A stretch of 64,000 nt of DNA, from the NCBI GenBank assembly GCA_001874305.1, contig MPCU01000005.1, positions 327,923-391,922 of the forward strand, given 5' to 3'. This document shows, piece after piece, positions 47,415 through 55,857 of this stretch. Positions within the stretch are counted from its first letter, which is position 1; every line of letters starts with the position of its first letter. The stretch comes from Bacteriovorax sp. MedPE-SWde. Its GTDB lineage: Bacteria > Bdellovibrionota > Bacteriovoracia > Bacteriovoracales > Bacteriovoracaceae. The notes under the pieces were generated by a model. The model was given only the letters and a program-made list of their open reading frames with translations. It ran no database searches and had not been told where the DNA came from. The position numbers and the translations under genes were made by a program.

Positions 47415-48491
47415 ATGAAAGAGTTTATTAACTACATGGCAGACCCGATTAGGTCATTCCCTTTAATGACTATCATGTACATTCTAATGATGAAGTACTA
47501 CAGAATTATCGGAACCAAAAAGTTTGCAGTAGGGGCACTAGCTGTGCTTCTTCCTATTGTGACGTGGTTTTGTCTTGATGATAACTTTAGAGCGATTATA
47601 ATGTGGCCGGATAATATTCCGATCAACATTATTATTATACTTATTGGTTGGTTAACTTGGTATTCACTTTATCGTTGTGCTCAAAATGATGAGCGTATCG
47701 AAAGAGGTGAATGTCCAATAGAAGCTACGCCAGAAAACAGAGAAAAGGTATGGACGTGGCCTAACCTAGTTTACACAGAACTTATGTGTATGATTGGTGT
47801 TGTGGTTTTCCTTGTTGTTTGGGCAATTGTTTTCAAGGCCCCTCTTGAGGAACCAGCAAACCCTACTTGGGCACCAAACCCAGCCAAAGCACCATGGTAC
47901 TTTCTTGGTCTACAAGAAATGCTTGTATACTTTGATCCTTGGATGGCCGGTGTTGTTCTTCCTGGAATTATCGTTGTTGGTTTAATGGCGATTCCATATA
48001 TCGATACAAACCCTAAAGGGAATGGTTACTTCACAATTAAAGAGAGACCTCTTGCAATGTGGATGTTCATGTATGGTTGGTTAGTTCTTTGGATCTATCT
48101 AATTATTGTTGGAACGTTCTTGAGGGGGCCAAACTGGACATTCTATGGACCTTTTGAGTTCTGGGACTTCCACAAGGTTGTATCTGAATACAACGTAAAC
48201 TTGTCTGAGTTTATGTGGATTAAGTGGCTTAATATGCCAATGCCACAGAATATCGTTGTTAGAGAAATTCTAGGGATTATTTTAACAGTGATCTATGTGT
48301 GTGTGCTTCCTGTGCTTTCTGCTAAAAGTAAGTGGGGACAAAAGATTATCGCTAACACTGGGCAAATTAGATATTACATCTTTATCTTTCTTCTACTTGG
48401 TATGACTTCATTACCAATTAAGATGGTTTTAAGATGGCTATTCTCTCTGAAGTACATTATTGCACTTCCAGAGTGGGAACTAAACTTATAA
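47415..48491 (+). CDS. Cytochrome b C-terminal (subunit IV-like) protein
   Basis: A 358-residue polytopic protein with the subunit IV/cytochrome b C-terminal signature: the Qo-site segment NPAKAPWYFLGLQEMLVYFDPWMAG, where APWY stands for the classical PEWY, and VLPGIIVVGLMAIPYIDTNP. It has extra N-terminal helices (about residues 1-85) compared with plant-type subunit IV and about six to eight membrane segments in total. GAAGGATATTAGGA stands before ATG. With the preceding gene it makes the split cytochrome b. Confidence 0.92.
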   Translation: MKEFINYMADPIRSFPLMTIMYILMMKYYRIIGTKKFAVGALAVLLPIVTWFCLDDNFRAIIMWPDNIPINIIIILIGWLTWYSLYRCAQNDERIERGECPIEATPENREKVWTWPNLVYTELMCMIGVVVFLVVWAIVFKAPLEEPANPTWAPNPAKAPWYFLGLQEMLVYFDPWMAGVVLPGIIVVGLMAIPYIDTNPKGNGYFTIKERPLAMWMFMYGWLVLWIYLIIVGTFLRGPNWTFYGPFEFWDFHKVVSEYNVNLSEFMWIKWLNMPMPQNIVVREILGIILTVIYVCVLPVLSAKSKWGQKIIANTGQIRYYIFIFLLLGMTSLPIKMVLRWLFSLKYIIALPEWELNL

Positions 48492-48513
48492 GAGTTAAAA
48501 GAGGAATATAGCA

Positions 48514-51351
48514 ATGGCAAAAAAACATGAGCCTGGTATGGCCTATGACATGAACAAGCTGCATAAAGTATTCGCGTTCTTCTCGCTAGTACTACTTATG
48601 TCTACGGTTTGGGTATTCTTAGATGATTACATTAGACCTTGGAAAGCTGTTCAGATTGAAGCGATGAAAATTGAAAAGCAAAAGATTGCTGAAGAAATCG
48701 CAGCTGAAGAGAAAGTTATTTCGAAAGAAAAGCTGGAAATTCTTGAGAAGCAACTTAAAGATGCTAATCAGAATGTATCTAAGAGAAGTAAGGATCTTAC
48801 TGAGCTTAATGGTAAACTTCAGGTTCTACTACGAGACATTAAAGATGAGACGATTGTAAACGGTCGACTTAACGGTGATGTTGCAGCTCTTACTTTTAAG
48901 TGGGAAGGTGCTCTTTCTCATGGTGCTAGTTATGCTCCTGATCTTTTTAAGAAGCTTAAGAAGAATAAGGCCCTATTTGCAATTTCTAAAGATAAGATGA
49001 AAACCCTTAAGGGGAAAGAAAAGAAAATAAGAAGAAAGATTTCTGATATTAAGAGCGATGTTACGAAAACTGAGAAAGAAATTGCTTCTATTCTTGGGAA
49101 GAGAAAACTTCTTCAAGGTGCATTTGATAAAAAGAAGATTACACCAATTTTCGCTATTAGAAATGCTCCATTCTTAGACTTTCTAGATCCAACAGTAAAA
49201 ATTAAGCAGATCGTTCTTCCTAATATTACTGATGATAGATACTTTCAACATGTACCAAAAGTTGATAGATGTATCACTTGTCATACATTCATTGATCAAA
49301 AAGGTTATGAAGATCAGCCGAACCCACATAAGACTCACCCTAAGCTAGACCTTATGGTTGGTGCTACAGGGAAGCACCCAATGAAGCAATTTGGTTGTAC
49401 TTCTTGTCATGGTGGTGAAGGTCACAGAGTTACTGACTTCAATTCTCCTGCGCATACACCTGCTTCAAAAGAACAGGCTGCAGAATGGGCGAAGAAATAC
49501 AATTGGCATGCTCCTCACAAGGTTCCTATCGTACAGTTTAAGCAAGGTATGGCAGAAGCCGGTTGTGTTAAGTGTCACGAAGGTGTTCAGTATCTACCAG
49601 GTGCAACAGTACTTAATGAAGGTAGAAGAAATATTGAGAAGTTCGGTTGTTATGCTTGTCACAAAATCGAAGGTTGGGAACATAAGCGTAAGCCAGGTCC
49701 TAGCTTAGAGAAAATTGCTTCAAAGGTTTCAAAGAAGTTCTTTAAGAACTGGGTATGGGATCCAAAAGCATTTAATAAGCATGCGAAGATGCCATCATTC
49801 TTTAATCAAATGAATAATGGAAAACTTGAGCATCAAGTTAAAAACATTGCTGAAGTAAATGCAATTACTGAATTTGTATATGCACAATCAGAAAAGTATA
49901 AGCCTTTTATGAGATACACTGGTGGTAATAAAGCTAGAGGTAAAGGTCTTGTAAAAGAACTTGGTTGTATGTCATGTCACGGTGTTGCTGACTTCCCAAT
50001 TGAGTCTAAGAAAGTTGATGCTTTTAAAGGTCCATTCTTAACAGGAATTGGTTCTAAAATTAAAAGTAAAGACTGGATGGTATCTTGGTTAAAGAAACCA
50101 TCTCACTATCAAGAAGATACAATTATGCCATCTTTCAGACTTTCTGATAGAGAAGCAAATGATATCACTGCTTACTTATTAAGTAGTAAGAATGAAAAAT
50201 TCGATAAGCTTAACTTTGAGCCAATGAATGAAAAAGCAAGAGACGAAATTCTTGTAACTTACTTCTCAGCATTCGATACTATTGAAGTAGCTAAGAAGAA
50301 GCTTGCAAGTATGACAAGTCATGAAAGAACAATGGAGCTTGGTAAGAGATCTGTTGGGAAATATGGTTGTTACTCTTGTCACTCAATCAAAGGTTTTGAA
50401 GGAAGAGCACCAATTGGTCCTGAACTTACAAAAGTTGGTTCTAAGCCATTAACTCAATTTGGTTTTGGTCATGAGTATGACGTAGAACATTCAAGAGATG
50501 GATGGATTACTGCTCACCTACAAAGTCCAAGAAGATGGGATAATGGAACAGATAGACCATTTAAAGACCTTTTAAGAATGCCTAACTTTGATATGTCAGA
50601 GAAAGATGCAAAATCAATTACTGTTGCTCTTCTTGGACAAGTATCAGATAGCGTACCTCTAAAAGGTGTTAAGAGACTGAATAAGCACGAAGCTGTTGTG
50701 GCCGAAGGTATGAAAGTTGCTGTTAAATTTAACTGTATTGGTTGTCACCAGATTGATGGAATGTTCGGAGACTTATTAAATGTTTACGAAGATGATGTTA
50801 ATGAAGGTCCACCAAGACTAGTTGGTCAAGGTCATAGAGTTCAAGCTGATTGGTTCCATTATTTCTTAAATAATGTATATGAAATCAGACCTTGGTTAAA
50901 AGTTAGAATGCCTTCATTTAATATGACGAATGAGGAAAGAAATAAGCTTGTTGCTCTATTCCAAAATAAGTCTGAAGTGAATACTTTTGAAGAAGTTCAC
51001 CAGGTTGTTGCATGGGAAAGAGGTGAAAAGAGAGCTGCTAAGAAACTATTTAAGCAATTAGACTGTGTTTCTTGTCACGCTGCTGAGTATACAAATGACG
51101 AGCCAACAGCTCCAAACCTTAAGTATGCAAGAAGAAGACTACGTCCAAGTTGGATTGAAAAATGGCTAGCTGCTCCAGATCAGATTTTACCTGGAACAAC
51201 AATGCCTTCATTCTGGATGGATGGGGAAGCTGCTGACCCAGATATCTTAGGCGGAGATGCTAAGAAGCAAATCAAAGCACTGACTAAGCTATTAATGGAA
51301 GAAGGGCATAACTTTTATTCACCAAAGCATAAGAAAACTAGAAGTAAGTAG
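48514..51351 (+). CDS. Eight-haem cytochrome c of the bc-type complex
   Basis: A 945-residue protein. N-terminal membrane anchor (VFAFFSLVLLMSTVWVFLDDYI), a long coiled coil (~50-210, with AEEIAAEEKVISKEKLEILE), then eight CXXCH haem sites: CITCH, CTSCH, CVKCH, CYACH, CMSCH, CYSCH, CIGCH and CVSCH. Several sites stand in cytochrome c-type domains with a later MPSF or MPNF methionine (MPSFFNQM, MPSFRLSD, MPNFDMSE, MPSFNMTN, MPSFWMDG). It replaces cytochrome c1 and possibly the soluble carrier too, passing electrons from the Rieske protein to the oxidase. It lies 22 bases after the cytochrome b C-terminal gene. Confidence 0.93.
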   Translation: MAKKHEPGMAYDMNKLHKVFAFFSLVLLMSTVWVFLDDYIRPWKAVQIEAMKIEKQKIAEEIAAEEKVISKEKLEILEKQLKDANQNVSKRSKDLTELNGKLQVLLRDIKDETIVNGRLNGDVAALTFKWEGALSHGASYAPDLFKKLKKNKALFAISKDKMKTLKGKEKKIRRKISDIKSDVTKTEKEIASILGKRKLLQGAFDKKKITPIFAIRNAPFLDFLDPTVKIKQIVLPNITDDRYFQHVPKVDRCITCHTFIDQKGYEDQPNPHKTHPKLDLMVGATGKHPMKQFGCTSCHGGEGHRVTDFNSPAHTPASKEQAAEWAKKYNWHAPHKVPIVQFKQGMAEAGCVKCHEGVQYLPGATVLNEGRRNIEKFGCYACHKIEGWEHKRKPGPSLEKIASKVSKKFFKNWVWDPKAFNKHAKMPSFFNQMNNGKLEHQVKNIAEVNAITEFVYAQSEKYKPFMRYTGGNKARGKGLVKELGCMSCHGVADFPIESKKVDAFKGPFLTGIGSKIKSKDWMVSWLKKPSHYQEDTIMPSFRLSDREANDITAYLLSSKNEKFDKLNFEPMNEKARDEILVTYFSAFDTIEVAKKKLASMTSHERTMELGKRSVGKYGCYSCHSIKGFEGRAPIGPELTKVGSKPLTQFGFGHEYDVEHSRDGWITAHLQSPRRWDNGTDRPFKDLLRMPNFDMSEKDAKSITVALLGQVSDSVPLKGVKRLNKHEAVVAEGMKVAVKFNCIGCHQIDGMFGDLLNVYEDDVNEGPPRLVGQGHRVQADWFHYFLNNVYEIRPWLKVRMPSFNMTNEERNKLVALFQNKSEVNTFEEVHQVVAWERGEKRAAKKLFKQLDCVSCHAAEYTNDEPTAPNLKYARRRLRPSWIEKWLAAPDQILPGTTMPSFWMDGEAADPDILGGDAKKQIKALTKLLMEEGHNFYSPKHKKTRSK

Positions 51352-51362
51352 GGAGAGAGACT

Positions 51363-52013
51363 ATGGCAGGACAAACTACTACAAAAAACTTAGTACATGA
51401 CGGAGTAATCGCTTATCCTGATGATCCGGAATTTGGAAAAGCGAGTCCAAGTAAAATTGGAATGTGGTTATTTCTTGGAACGGATGCAATGTCGTTCTCG
51501 GGATTACTACTGGCATATGCTGTATTAAGAGCAACTGCTCCAGCAACAAATCCTTGGCCTGTTCCAGAACATGCTCTTGGAGGTGTTTTCCTTTCAGGTA
51601 TTATGACATTTATTCTTATCTGTTCTTCAGTATCAATGGTTATGACTATTGATGCATGTAAGAGAAGAGATAAGCAGGGAATAAGAAACTGGCTTCTTGC
51701 TACAATCATTGGAGGGGCAATCTTCCTAGGTATTCAAGTTTATGAGTATATTCACTTGATGACTGATTTGGGGATGACATTTTCTACATATGAGCATGGG
51801 AATAATTTATTCTCAGCAACATTCTTCTCTATTACGGGATTTCACGGACTTCACGTTCTTTCAGGTGTTCTCTATCTTTGCTGGATGTATAAACTAGCAC
51901 TAGAAGGAAGATTTGATAAAGGTGACTATGGGATGCTTGAGATCGTTGGTCTCTTCTGGCACTTTGTCGACCTTGTTTGGATCCTTGTTTTCACGTTTAT
52001 TTATTTAGTATAA
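51363..52013 (+). CDS. Cytochrome c oxidase subunit III-type protein (copy 1)
   Basis: A 216-residue haem-copper oxidase subunit III. Signature segments SKIGMWLFLGTDAMSFSGLLLAY, VYEYIHLMTDLGMTFSTYEHGNNLFSATFFSITGFHGLHVLSGV and LFWHFVDLVWILVFTFIYLV. It is encoded at the end of the bc-complex operon, not with the other oxidase subunits at 57-62 kb, where a second subunit III gene exists. GGGAGAGA precedes ATG. A strong terminator follows. Possibly bridges the bc complex and oxidase into a supercomplex. Confidence 0.9.
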   Translation: MAGQTTTKNLVHDGVIAYPDDPEFGKASPSKIGMWLFLGTDAMSFSGLLLAYAVLRATAPATNPWPVPEHALGGVFLSGIMTFILICSSVSMVMTIDACKRRDKQGIRNWLLATIIGGAIFLGIQVYEYIHLMTDLGMTFSTYEHGNNLFSATFFSITGFHGLHVLSGVLYLCWMYKLALEGRFDKGDYGMLEIVGLFWHFVDLVWILVFTFIYLV

Positions 52014-52024
52014 GTATTTAATAG

Positions 52025-52049
52025 GCCCTCGAAAGAGGGCTTTTTTTTT
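52025..52049 (+). terminator. Terminator after bc-complex operon
   Basis: GCCCTC-GAAA-GAGGGC hairpin followed by nine T, 12 bases after the stop of the subunit III gene. Confidence 0.96.
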
Positions 52050-52075
52050 GCCTGTTTTTGAGCTAAAAGAATCAT

Positions 52076-52306
52076 ATGAAAGCTCTATACGTATTACTCC
52101 TAATTTTATTCACCGACTTTGTAATGGCCTGTCCTGGTTGTGCTGGATCAATGAATAACCCAAAAGATGCAAGACTAGTTTGGATCTTAATTATCTTTAT
52201 TATTTTGATCTATATTCCTTTTTATATTCTATATAGAACAATCATAAAAAATAGAAATCTCAATAATACTGGACCTGCACCACAAGTGGTTAATGAAAAT
52301 GAGTAA
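52076..52306 (+). CDS. Small membrane protein with CPGC motif
   Basis: A 76-residue protein with signal peptide MKALYVLLLILFTDFVMA followed at once by CPGCAGSMNNP, then one membrane helix (LVWILIIFIILIYIPFYILY) and a polar tail. The CPGC pair after the signal sequence would be periplasmic and could bind copper or act in thiol exchange, suitable for cytochrome oxidase maturation. It overlaps the DUF420 gene by 14 bases. I do not recognise it as a named family. Confidence 0.7.
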   Translation: MKALYVLLLILFTDFVMACPGCAGSMNNPKDARLVWILIIFIILIYIPFYILYRTIIKNRNLNNTGPAPQVVNENE

Positions 52307-52838
52307 GGTAGAAAATAAGAAGAACTTTGCTTATACGGCGATATTTGCTCTAAGTTTTGTTATCGTACTCTTTCTAGTGTGGTTTATTTATTTTAAACCA
52401 GCATCAACTGCAATATATGATTGGGTAGAGTATCTTCCATTTGTAAATGCAGGATTAAATTCACTTTGTGCTACATTCTTAGTTTTAGGATACTACTTTG
52501 TTAAAGTAAAAAAAGTTGAACTACATATAAAATGTATGTCTTCTGCAACGGTGACTTCAGGACTCTTCTTGGTAAGTTATCTTCTATATCATCACTACCA
52601 TGGTGATACGAAATTCATTGGGCAGGGCCTAATTCGTCCAACCTACTTTTTTATTTTAATTACTCATATCATTTTATCTGTAGCAATGGTTCCAATGGTT
52701 TTTATAACACTATGGAATGCATTCACTAACAAAGTTGAAAAGCATAAGAAATGGGCAAGAGTAACGCTACCAGTTTGGCTCTATGTTTCTGTAACAGGTG
52801 TTTTGATTGTTGCGATATTAAAGAACTTTAATTACTAA
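52293..52838 (+). CDS. DUF420-family membrane protein (CtaM-like)
   Basis: A 181-residue protein with about five membrane helices. Conserved histidines in SYLLYHHYHGDTKFIGQG and ILITHIILSVAMVPMVF fit DUF420, a family linked to cytochrome oxidase assembly (CtaM in Firmicutes). ATG 52299 (MSKVENKK) is an alternative start to 52293. It overlaps the CPGC membrane protein gene and is followed by a strong convergent hairpin. Function in oxidase assembly is by family association. Confidence 0.85.
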   Translation: MKMSKVENKKNFAYTAIFALSFVIVLFLVWFIYFKPASTAIYDWVEYLPFVNAGLNSLCATFLVLGYYFVKVKKVELHIKCMSSATVTSGLFLVSYLLYHHYHGDTKFIGQGLIRPTYFFILITHIILSVAMVPMVFITLWNAFTNKVEKHKKWARVTLPVWLYVSVTGVLIVAILKNFNY

Positions 52839-52847
52839 GAAAGAAGT

Positions 52848-52869
52848 GGTGATCCTATTGAGGATCACC
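52848..52869 (+). terminator. Convergent hairpin terminator
   Basis: GGTGATCC and GGATCACC form a perfect 8-bp stem with loop TATTGA, followed by TTTATTTAATCTT. It stops the DUF420 transcript and overlaps the last codons of the minus-strand acyltransferase gene. Confidence 0.8.
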
Positions 52870-53670
52870 TTTATTTAATCTTGTTTTTGGTAGAAGTATT
52901 GTGTGTGGCTTAACTGTCACTTTTTCACCAACAACAACGTCTCCCATAATAGAAGCTTTTAGCCCTACCGTTGCCCCTCTTTTTATTTTAACAGAAGCAA
53001 GAACTAGAAACCCTCCTTGAGCATAGTGTCCAAAGATAGTTGCTGAGCCCCCAATTGTGACGTAGTCTTCAAGTTCAATCATACATGGATCAGAGATATT
53101 AGATGTATTAATGACACAGCCTTTTCCAATCTTCATTCCCATCATTCTATAGAACATAATATTTAATGGTGTAGGCGTAATAAAATCTAAGATAGTGTAC
53201 CTAACAAGTTGAACTAAAGCATTGTGGTAATACCAAGGAATAGTTTGAACTGAGTACCAGTTTCCACGCCAGTTCTTCATCTTTATAGGCATGAGCTTAT
53301 TAAGAAATGGCACAACTAAAATGAGAACGAGACCGTAAGTTCCATAAGAAAGAACTAAGGAGAATGCCATAAGAAATGCATGCAGAAGACCGTGATATTC
53401 ATTAGTCACTTGATACATACTAGTCGTAATTAAATAACCGGGTGTGAGAGAAACACTTAGAGCAATAAGGTATGCAATCGCCGCTGGTACAATTGCACAA
53501 ACAAATGCAGCACCTTTAAACTTTCTTAAGAAAACTTCGAATGCACCTAGAATCCCTGTGAGATCTGATTCGGTAGATGTTACATCAACAAAGGCCTTCT
53601 TCTTTTCACCTTCACCGTCCTTTGTTAGGTGAGGAAGGTCTTCCATATCTTTATCTTTTTTCTTAACCAT
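52855..53670 (-). CDS. Membrane protein with hexapeptide-repeat acyltransferase-like domain
   Basis: A 271-residue protein. After a charged cytosolic start come three or four membrane helices (AAFVCAIVPAAIAYLIALSVSL, LLHAFLMAFSLVLSYGTYGLVLILVV), then a left-handed beta-helix of hexapeptide repeats: MGMKIGKGCVINTSNISDPCMIELEDYVTIGGSATIFG, ASVKIKRGATVGLKASIMGDVVVGEKVTVKPHTILL. It resembles the C-terminal part of Pls/non-ribosomal-peptide-type terminal domains. The acyl substrate is unknown. GAGGA six bases before ATG lies inside the end of the tryptophan dioxygenase gene, two bases away, so they form one operon. Confidence 0.75.
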   Translation of the reverse strand: MVKKKDKDMEDLPHLTKDGEGEKKKAFVDVTSTESDLTGILGAFEVFLRKFKGAAFVCAIVPAAIAYLIALSVSLTPGYLITTSMYQVTNEYHGLLHAFLMAFSLVLSYGTYGLVLILVVPFLNKLMPIKMKNWRGNWYSVQTIPWYYHNALVQLVRYTILDFITPTPLNIMFYRMMGMKIGKGCVINTSNISDPCMIELEDYVTIGGSATIFGHYAQGGFLVLASVKIKRGATVGLKASIMGDVVVGEKVTVKPHTILLPKTRLNKGDPQ

Positions 53671-53673
53671 AAC

Positions 53674-54768
53674 TTATCCTCTATAACTAAAATTCATCTG
53701 CTCTTTAAGCTTTGCAGGCAAGACTGGAAGCTTAGATCTTGGAATTAAAAATGTCGAGAGATTAAATAGGTCCATAAAGACTCTATTATTTTCTGCCGCA
53801 CTCTTTAGGTACTTGTGACCAGATGATCCACCAGTTCCAATTTTTGTTCCAAGCATTCTGTGGGCCATGATAGCGTGGCGATATCTCCAAGTTGTGAAAA
53901 GCTCATCTATATCCATAAGGTTTTCTAAGATAACAAAAGGGAGAAATAGGATCGGCTCGTCTCTATAGAGAAGAATAAAGAGAGCGTTTAAAGTCGCTTT
54001 TTGCGACAATCTTCTTTCGCCTTTCTCTTTTAATCCATTGTGAATACTCTCTTCAAAGAGAGTTGCAAATGTCATTCTCGTACCATTGAGATTAGCTAAT
54101 TGCATTTCAAGCGCTTTCTCAGAGAGAGTGGCCTTATTATCTTGAATCGTAATCTCATCTCCACAAAGCATATCATCAACAGTCGACTGATATTCTCCCC
54201 AGAAATCAAACTCATCAGTGAAAGTGAATGGCATCCTTTCAAGCCAATCCTCAAGAAGTCCTATAAGAGAAGGGGTTTTCTCCATTTCAAGAAGTCTATC
54301 TTGGTCATCTTTTTGAAGTCTTCCTAGAAAGTACTCTCTATCAACTTCTTTTCTTTGATCAGTCCTAAGTCCCATTAGAATTTCAATTTCTCTAAACTGG
54401 ACACTTTGAAAACCAGATGCAGGAACAAGAAGGTCTCTAAACTCTAGAAAGTCCATCGGAGTCATTGTTTCCATAACGTCGAGTTGATCAATAAGAATGG
54501 ATTGGATCTTTTTTATTCTCTCTAATCTATGAACAACAGTTGAAAGCTCAGATTCCATAATTTTCTTTTGATCAAAAACATCCTTCATAGAATGAAGTTC
54601 GTGAAGAATTTGTTTGAACCATAATTCATATACTTGATGGACAATAATAAACAATGTTTCATCATGTGCTTCATTGCCAATTTTTTTTGATTTTGGGTGT
54701 TGAGAATCCAGTAGCTTATTAAGCTCTAGGTAGTCACCATAGTAGACAGGCTCATTTATATTATGCAT
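53674..54768 (-). CDS. kynA: Tryptophan 2,3-dioxygenase
   Basis: A 364-residue haem enzyme opening the indole ring of tryptophan to N-formylkynurenine. Motifs: VYYGDYLELNKLL, HDETLFIIVHQVYELWFKQILHEL (substrate His and Arg region), FLEFRDLLVPASGFQS, FRYRH-like WRYRHAIMAHRMLGTKIGTGGSSGHKYL with the haem-ligand His. It is longer than the ~280-residue Xanthomonas type and nearer to the eukaryotic length. Other kynurenine pathway genes are not in the window. Divergent from ctaA, from which it is 63 bases apart. Confidence 0.95.
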   Translation of the reverse strand: MHNINEPVYYGDYLELNKLLDSQHPKSKKIGNEAHDETLFIIVHQVYELWFKQILHELHSMKDVFDQKKIMESELSTVVHRLERIKKIQSILIDQLDVMETMTPMDFLEFRDLLVPASGFQSVQFREIEILMGLRTDQRKEVDREYFLGRLQKDDQDRLLEMEKTPSLIGLLEDWLERMPFTFTDEFDFWGEYQSTVDDMLCGDEITIQDNKATLSEKALEMQLANLNGTRMTFATLFEESIHNGLKEKGERRLSQKATLNALFILLYRDEPILFLPFVILENLMDIDELFTTWRYRHAIMAHRMLGTKIGTGGSSGHKYLKSAAENNRVFMDLFNLSTFLIPRSKLPVLPAKLKEQMNFSYRG

Positions 54769-54831
54769 ATTGTATCCCAGTTAATGTCATCGAAATTTAA
54801 ACTAGTTTATATCTTTAATAAGGCTTTTGAA

Positions 54832-55797
54832 ATGGTTAATGCCAAGCAACAGAAATATCAGAAATCACTTATGATTGTTCTTGTAACAGTATTTGCTTTA
54901 ATTGCAATTGGTGGGTTAGTTAGAAGTACTGGCTCAGGTATGGGGTGCCCAGATTGGCCAAAGTGTTTTGGGCAGTTGATTCCACCGACTGATATCTCTC
55001 AACTACCGGCAGACTATAAAGAAAGGTACGCTGTTGCTAATAGAACTATTGCAGACTTTTCGGCAGTTCATACGTGGATTGAGTATATAAATAGATTGTT
55101 TGGAGTTTGGACAGGAATAGCTGTTTTAATTCTGAGTTACTTTTCGTTCTCGTATAAGAGTGAGAAGCCAAATATTTTCTGGGGTAGTCAGCTTGCACTT
55201 TTTCTAGTTATTCTAAATGGTTGGCTTGGCTCAAAGGTTGTCGCGACTCACTTATCTCCTGGGATAATAACATTGCATATGGTGTTAGCGATTCTGCTAA
55301 TATTTGTTTTACAGCACTTAAAACACCTAACTTACGGTGTTGAGTTCATATCAAATAATCCTAACGTAAAAAAATATAAGAATATTTTATGGCTTATTTT
55401 AATCATGTCTTTCTTACAAGTCGTTCTAGGTACTCAAGTTAGAGAGCAAATAGATCACATCACTAATAACGAGCCTAATTTGGCCAAATCTAACTGGCTT
55501 GGAAGATTAGATTATGTTTTCTATATCCATAGATCATTCTCGGCAGCGCTTCTTATCGGAATATTCTATGTCTTAAGAAAACTTGTTGAAGAATTTAAAG
55601 AGAATGCTCTAATTCAAAAACTATCGATGTCGATTGCTTTGATATTAATTGCTGAGATTGCGGCAGGCGTTATTTTGGCTTATTTTTCTTTTCCAGCTAT
55701 TGTGCAACCTCTTCATTTATTGCTGGCAGTATTCTTAGTAAGTTATCTATATGAACTTATTGTAGTACTTTCAAAAAGAGAACTAGAGAAGGCTTAG
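54832..55797 (+). CDS. ctaA: Haem A synthase (CtaA/COX15)
   Basis: About 321 residues from ATG 54832 (TAAGG upstream); the track's start at 54763 reaches into the divergent gene. Membrane enzyme converting haem O to haem A. Signature segments: GGLVRSTGSGMGCPDWPKCFG with the CXXXXXXC pair, VHTWIEYINRLFG (Asn where many have His in EYxHR), GIITLHMVLAILLIF, YVFYIHRSFSAAL and VQPLHLLLAVFLVSYL with conserved histidines. Eight membrane helices. It begins the oxidase operon, with the fused CtaA-CtaB gene 60 bases downstream. Confidence 0.9.
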   Translation: MVNAKQQKYQKSLMIVLVTVFALIAIGGLVRSTGSGMGCPDWPKCFGQLIPPTDISQLPADYKERYAVANRTIADFSAVHTWIEYINRLFGVWTGIAVLILSYFSFSYKSEKPNIFWGSQLALFLVILNGWLGSKVVATHLSPGIITLHMVLAILLIFVLQHLKHLTYGVEFISNNPNVKKYKNILWLILIMSFLQVVLGTQVREQIDHITNNEPNLAKSNWLGRLDYVFYIHRSFSAALLIGIFYVLRKLVEEFKENALIQKLSMSIALILIAEIAAGVILAYFSFPAIVQPLHLLLAVFLVSYLYELIVVLSKRELEKA

Positions 55798-55857
55798 TAT
55801 TTGCCGAATGAATTCATGAAAGGTATAACGCAACTCTAATTTAAATGGAAGAATACC

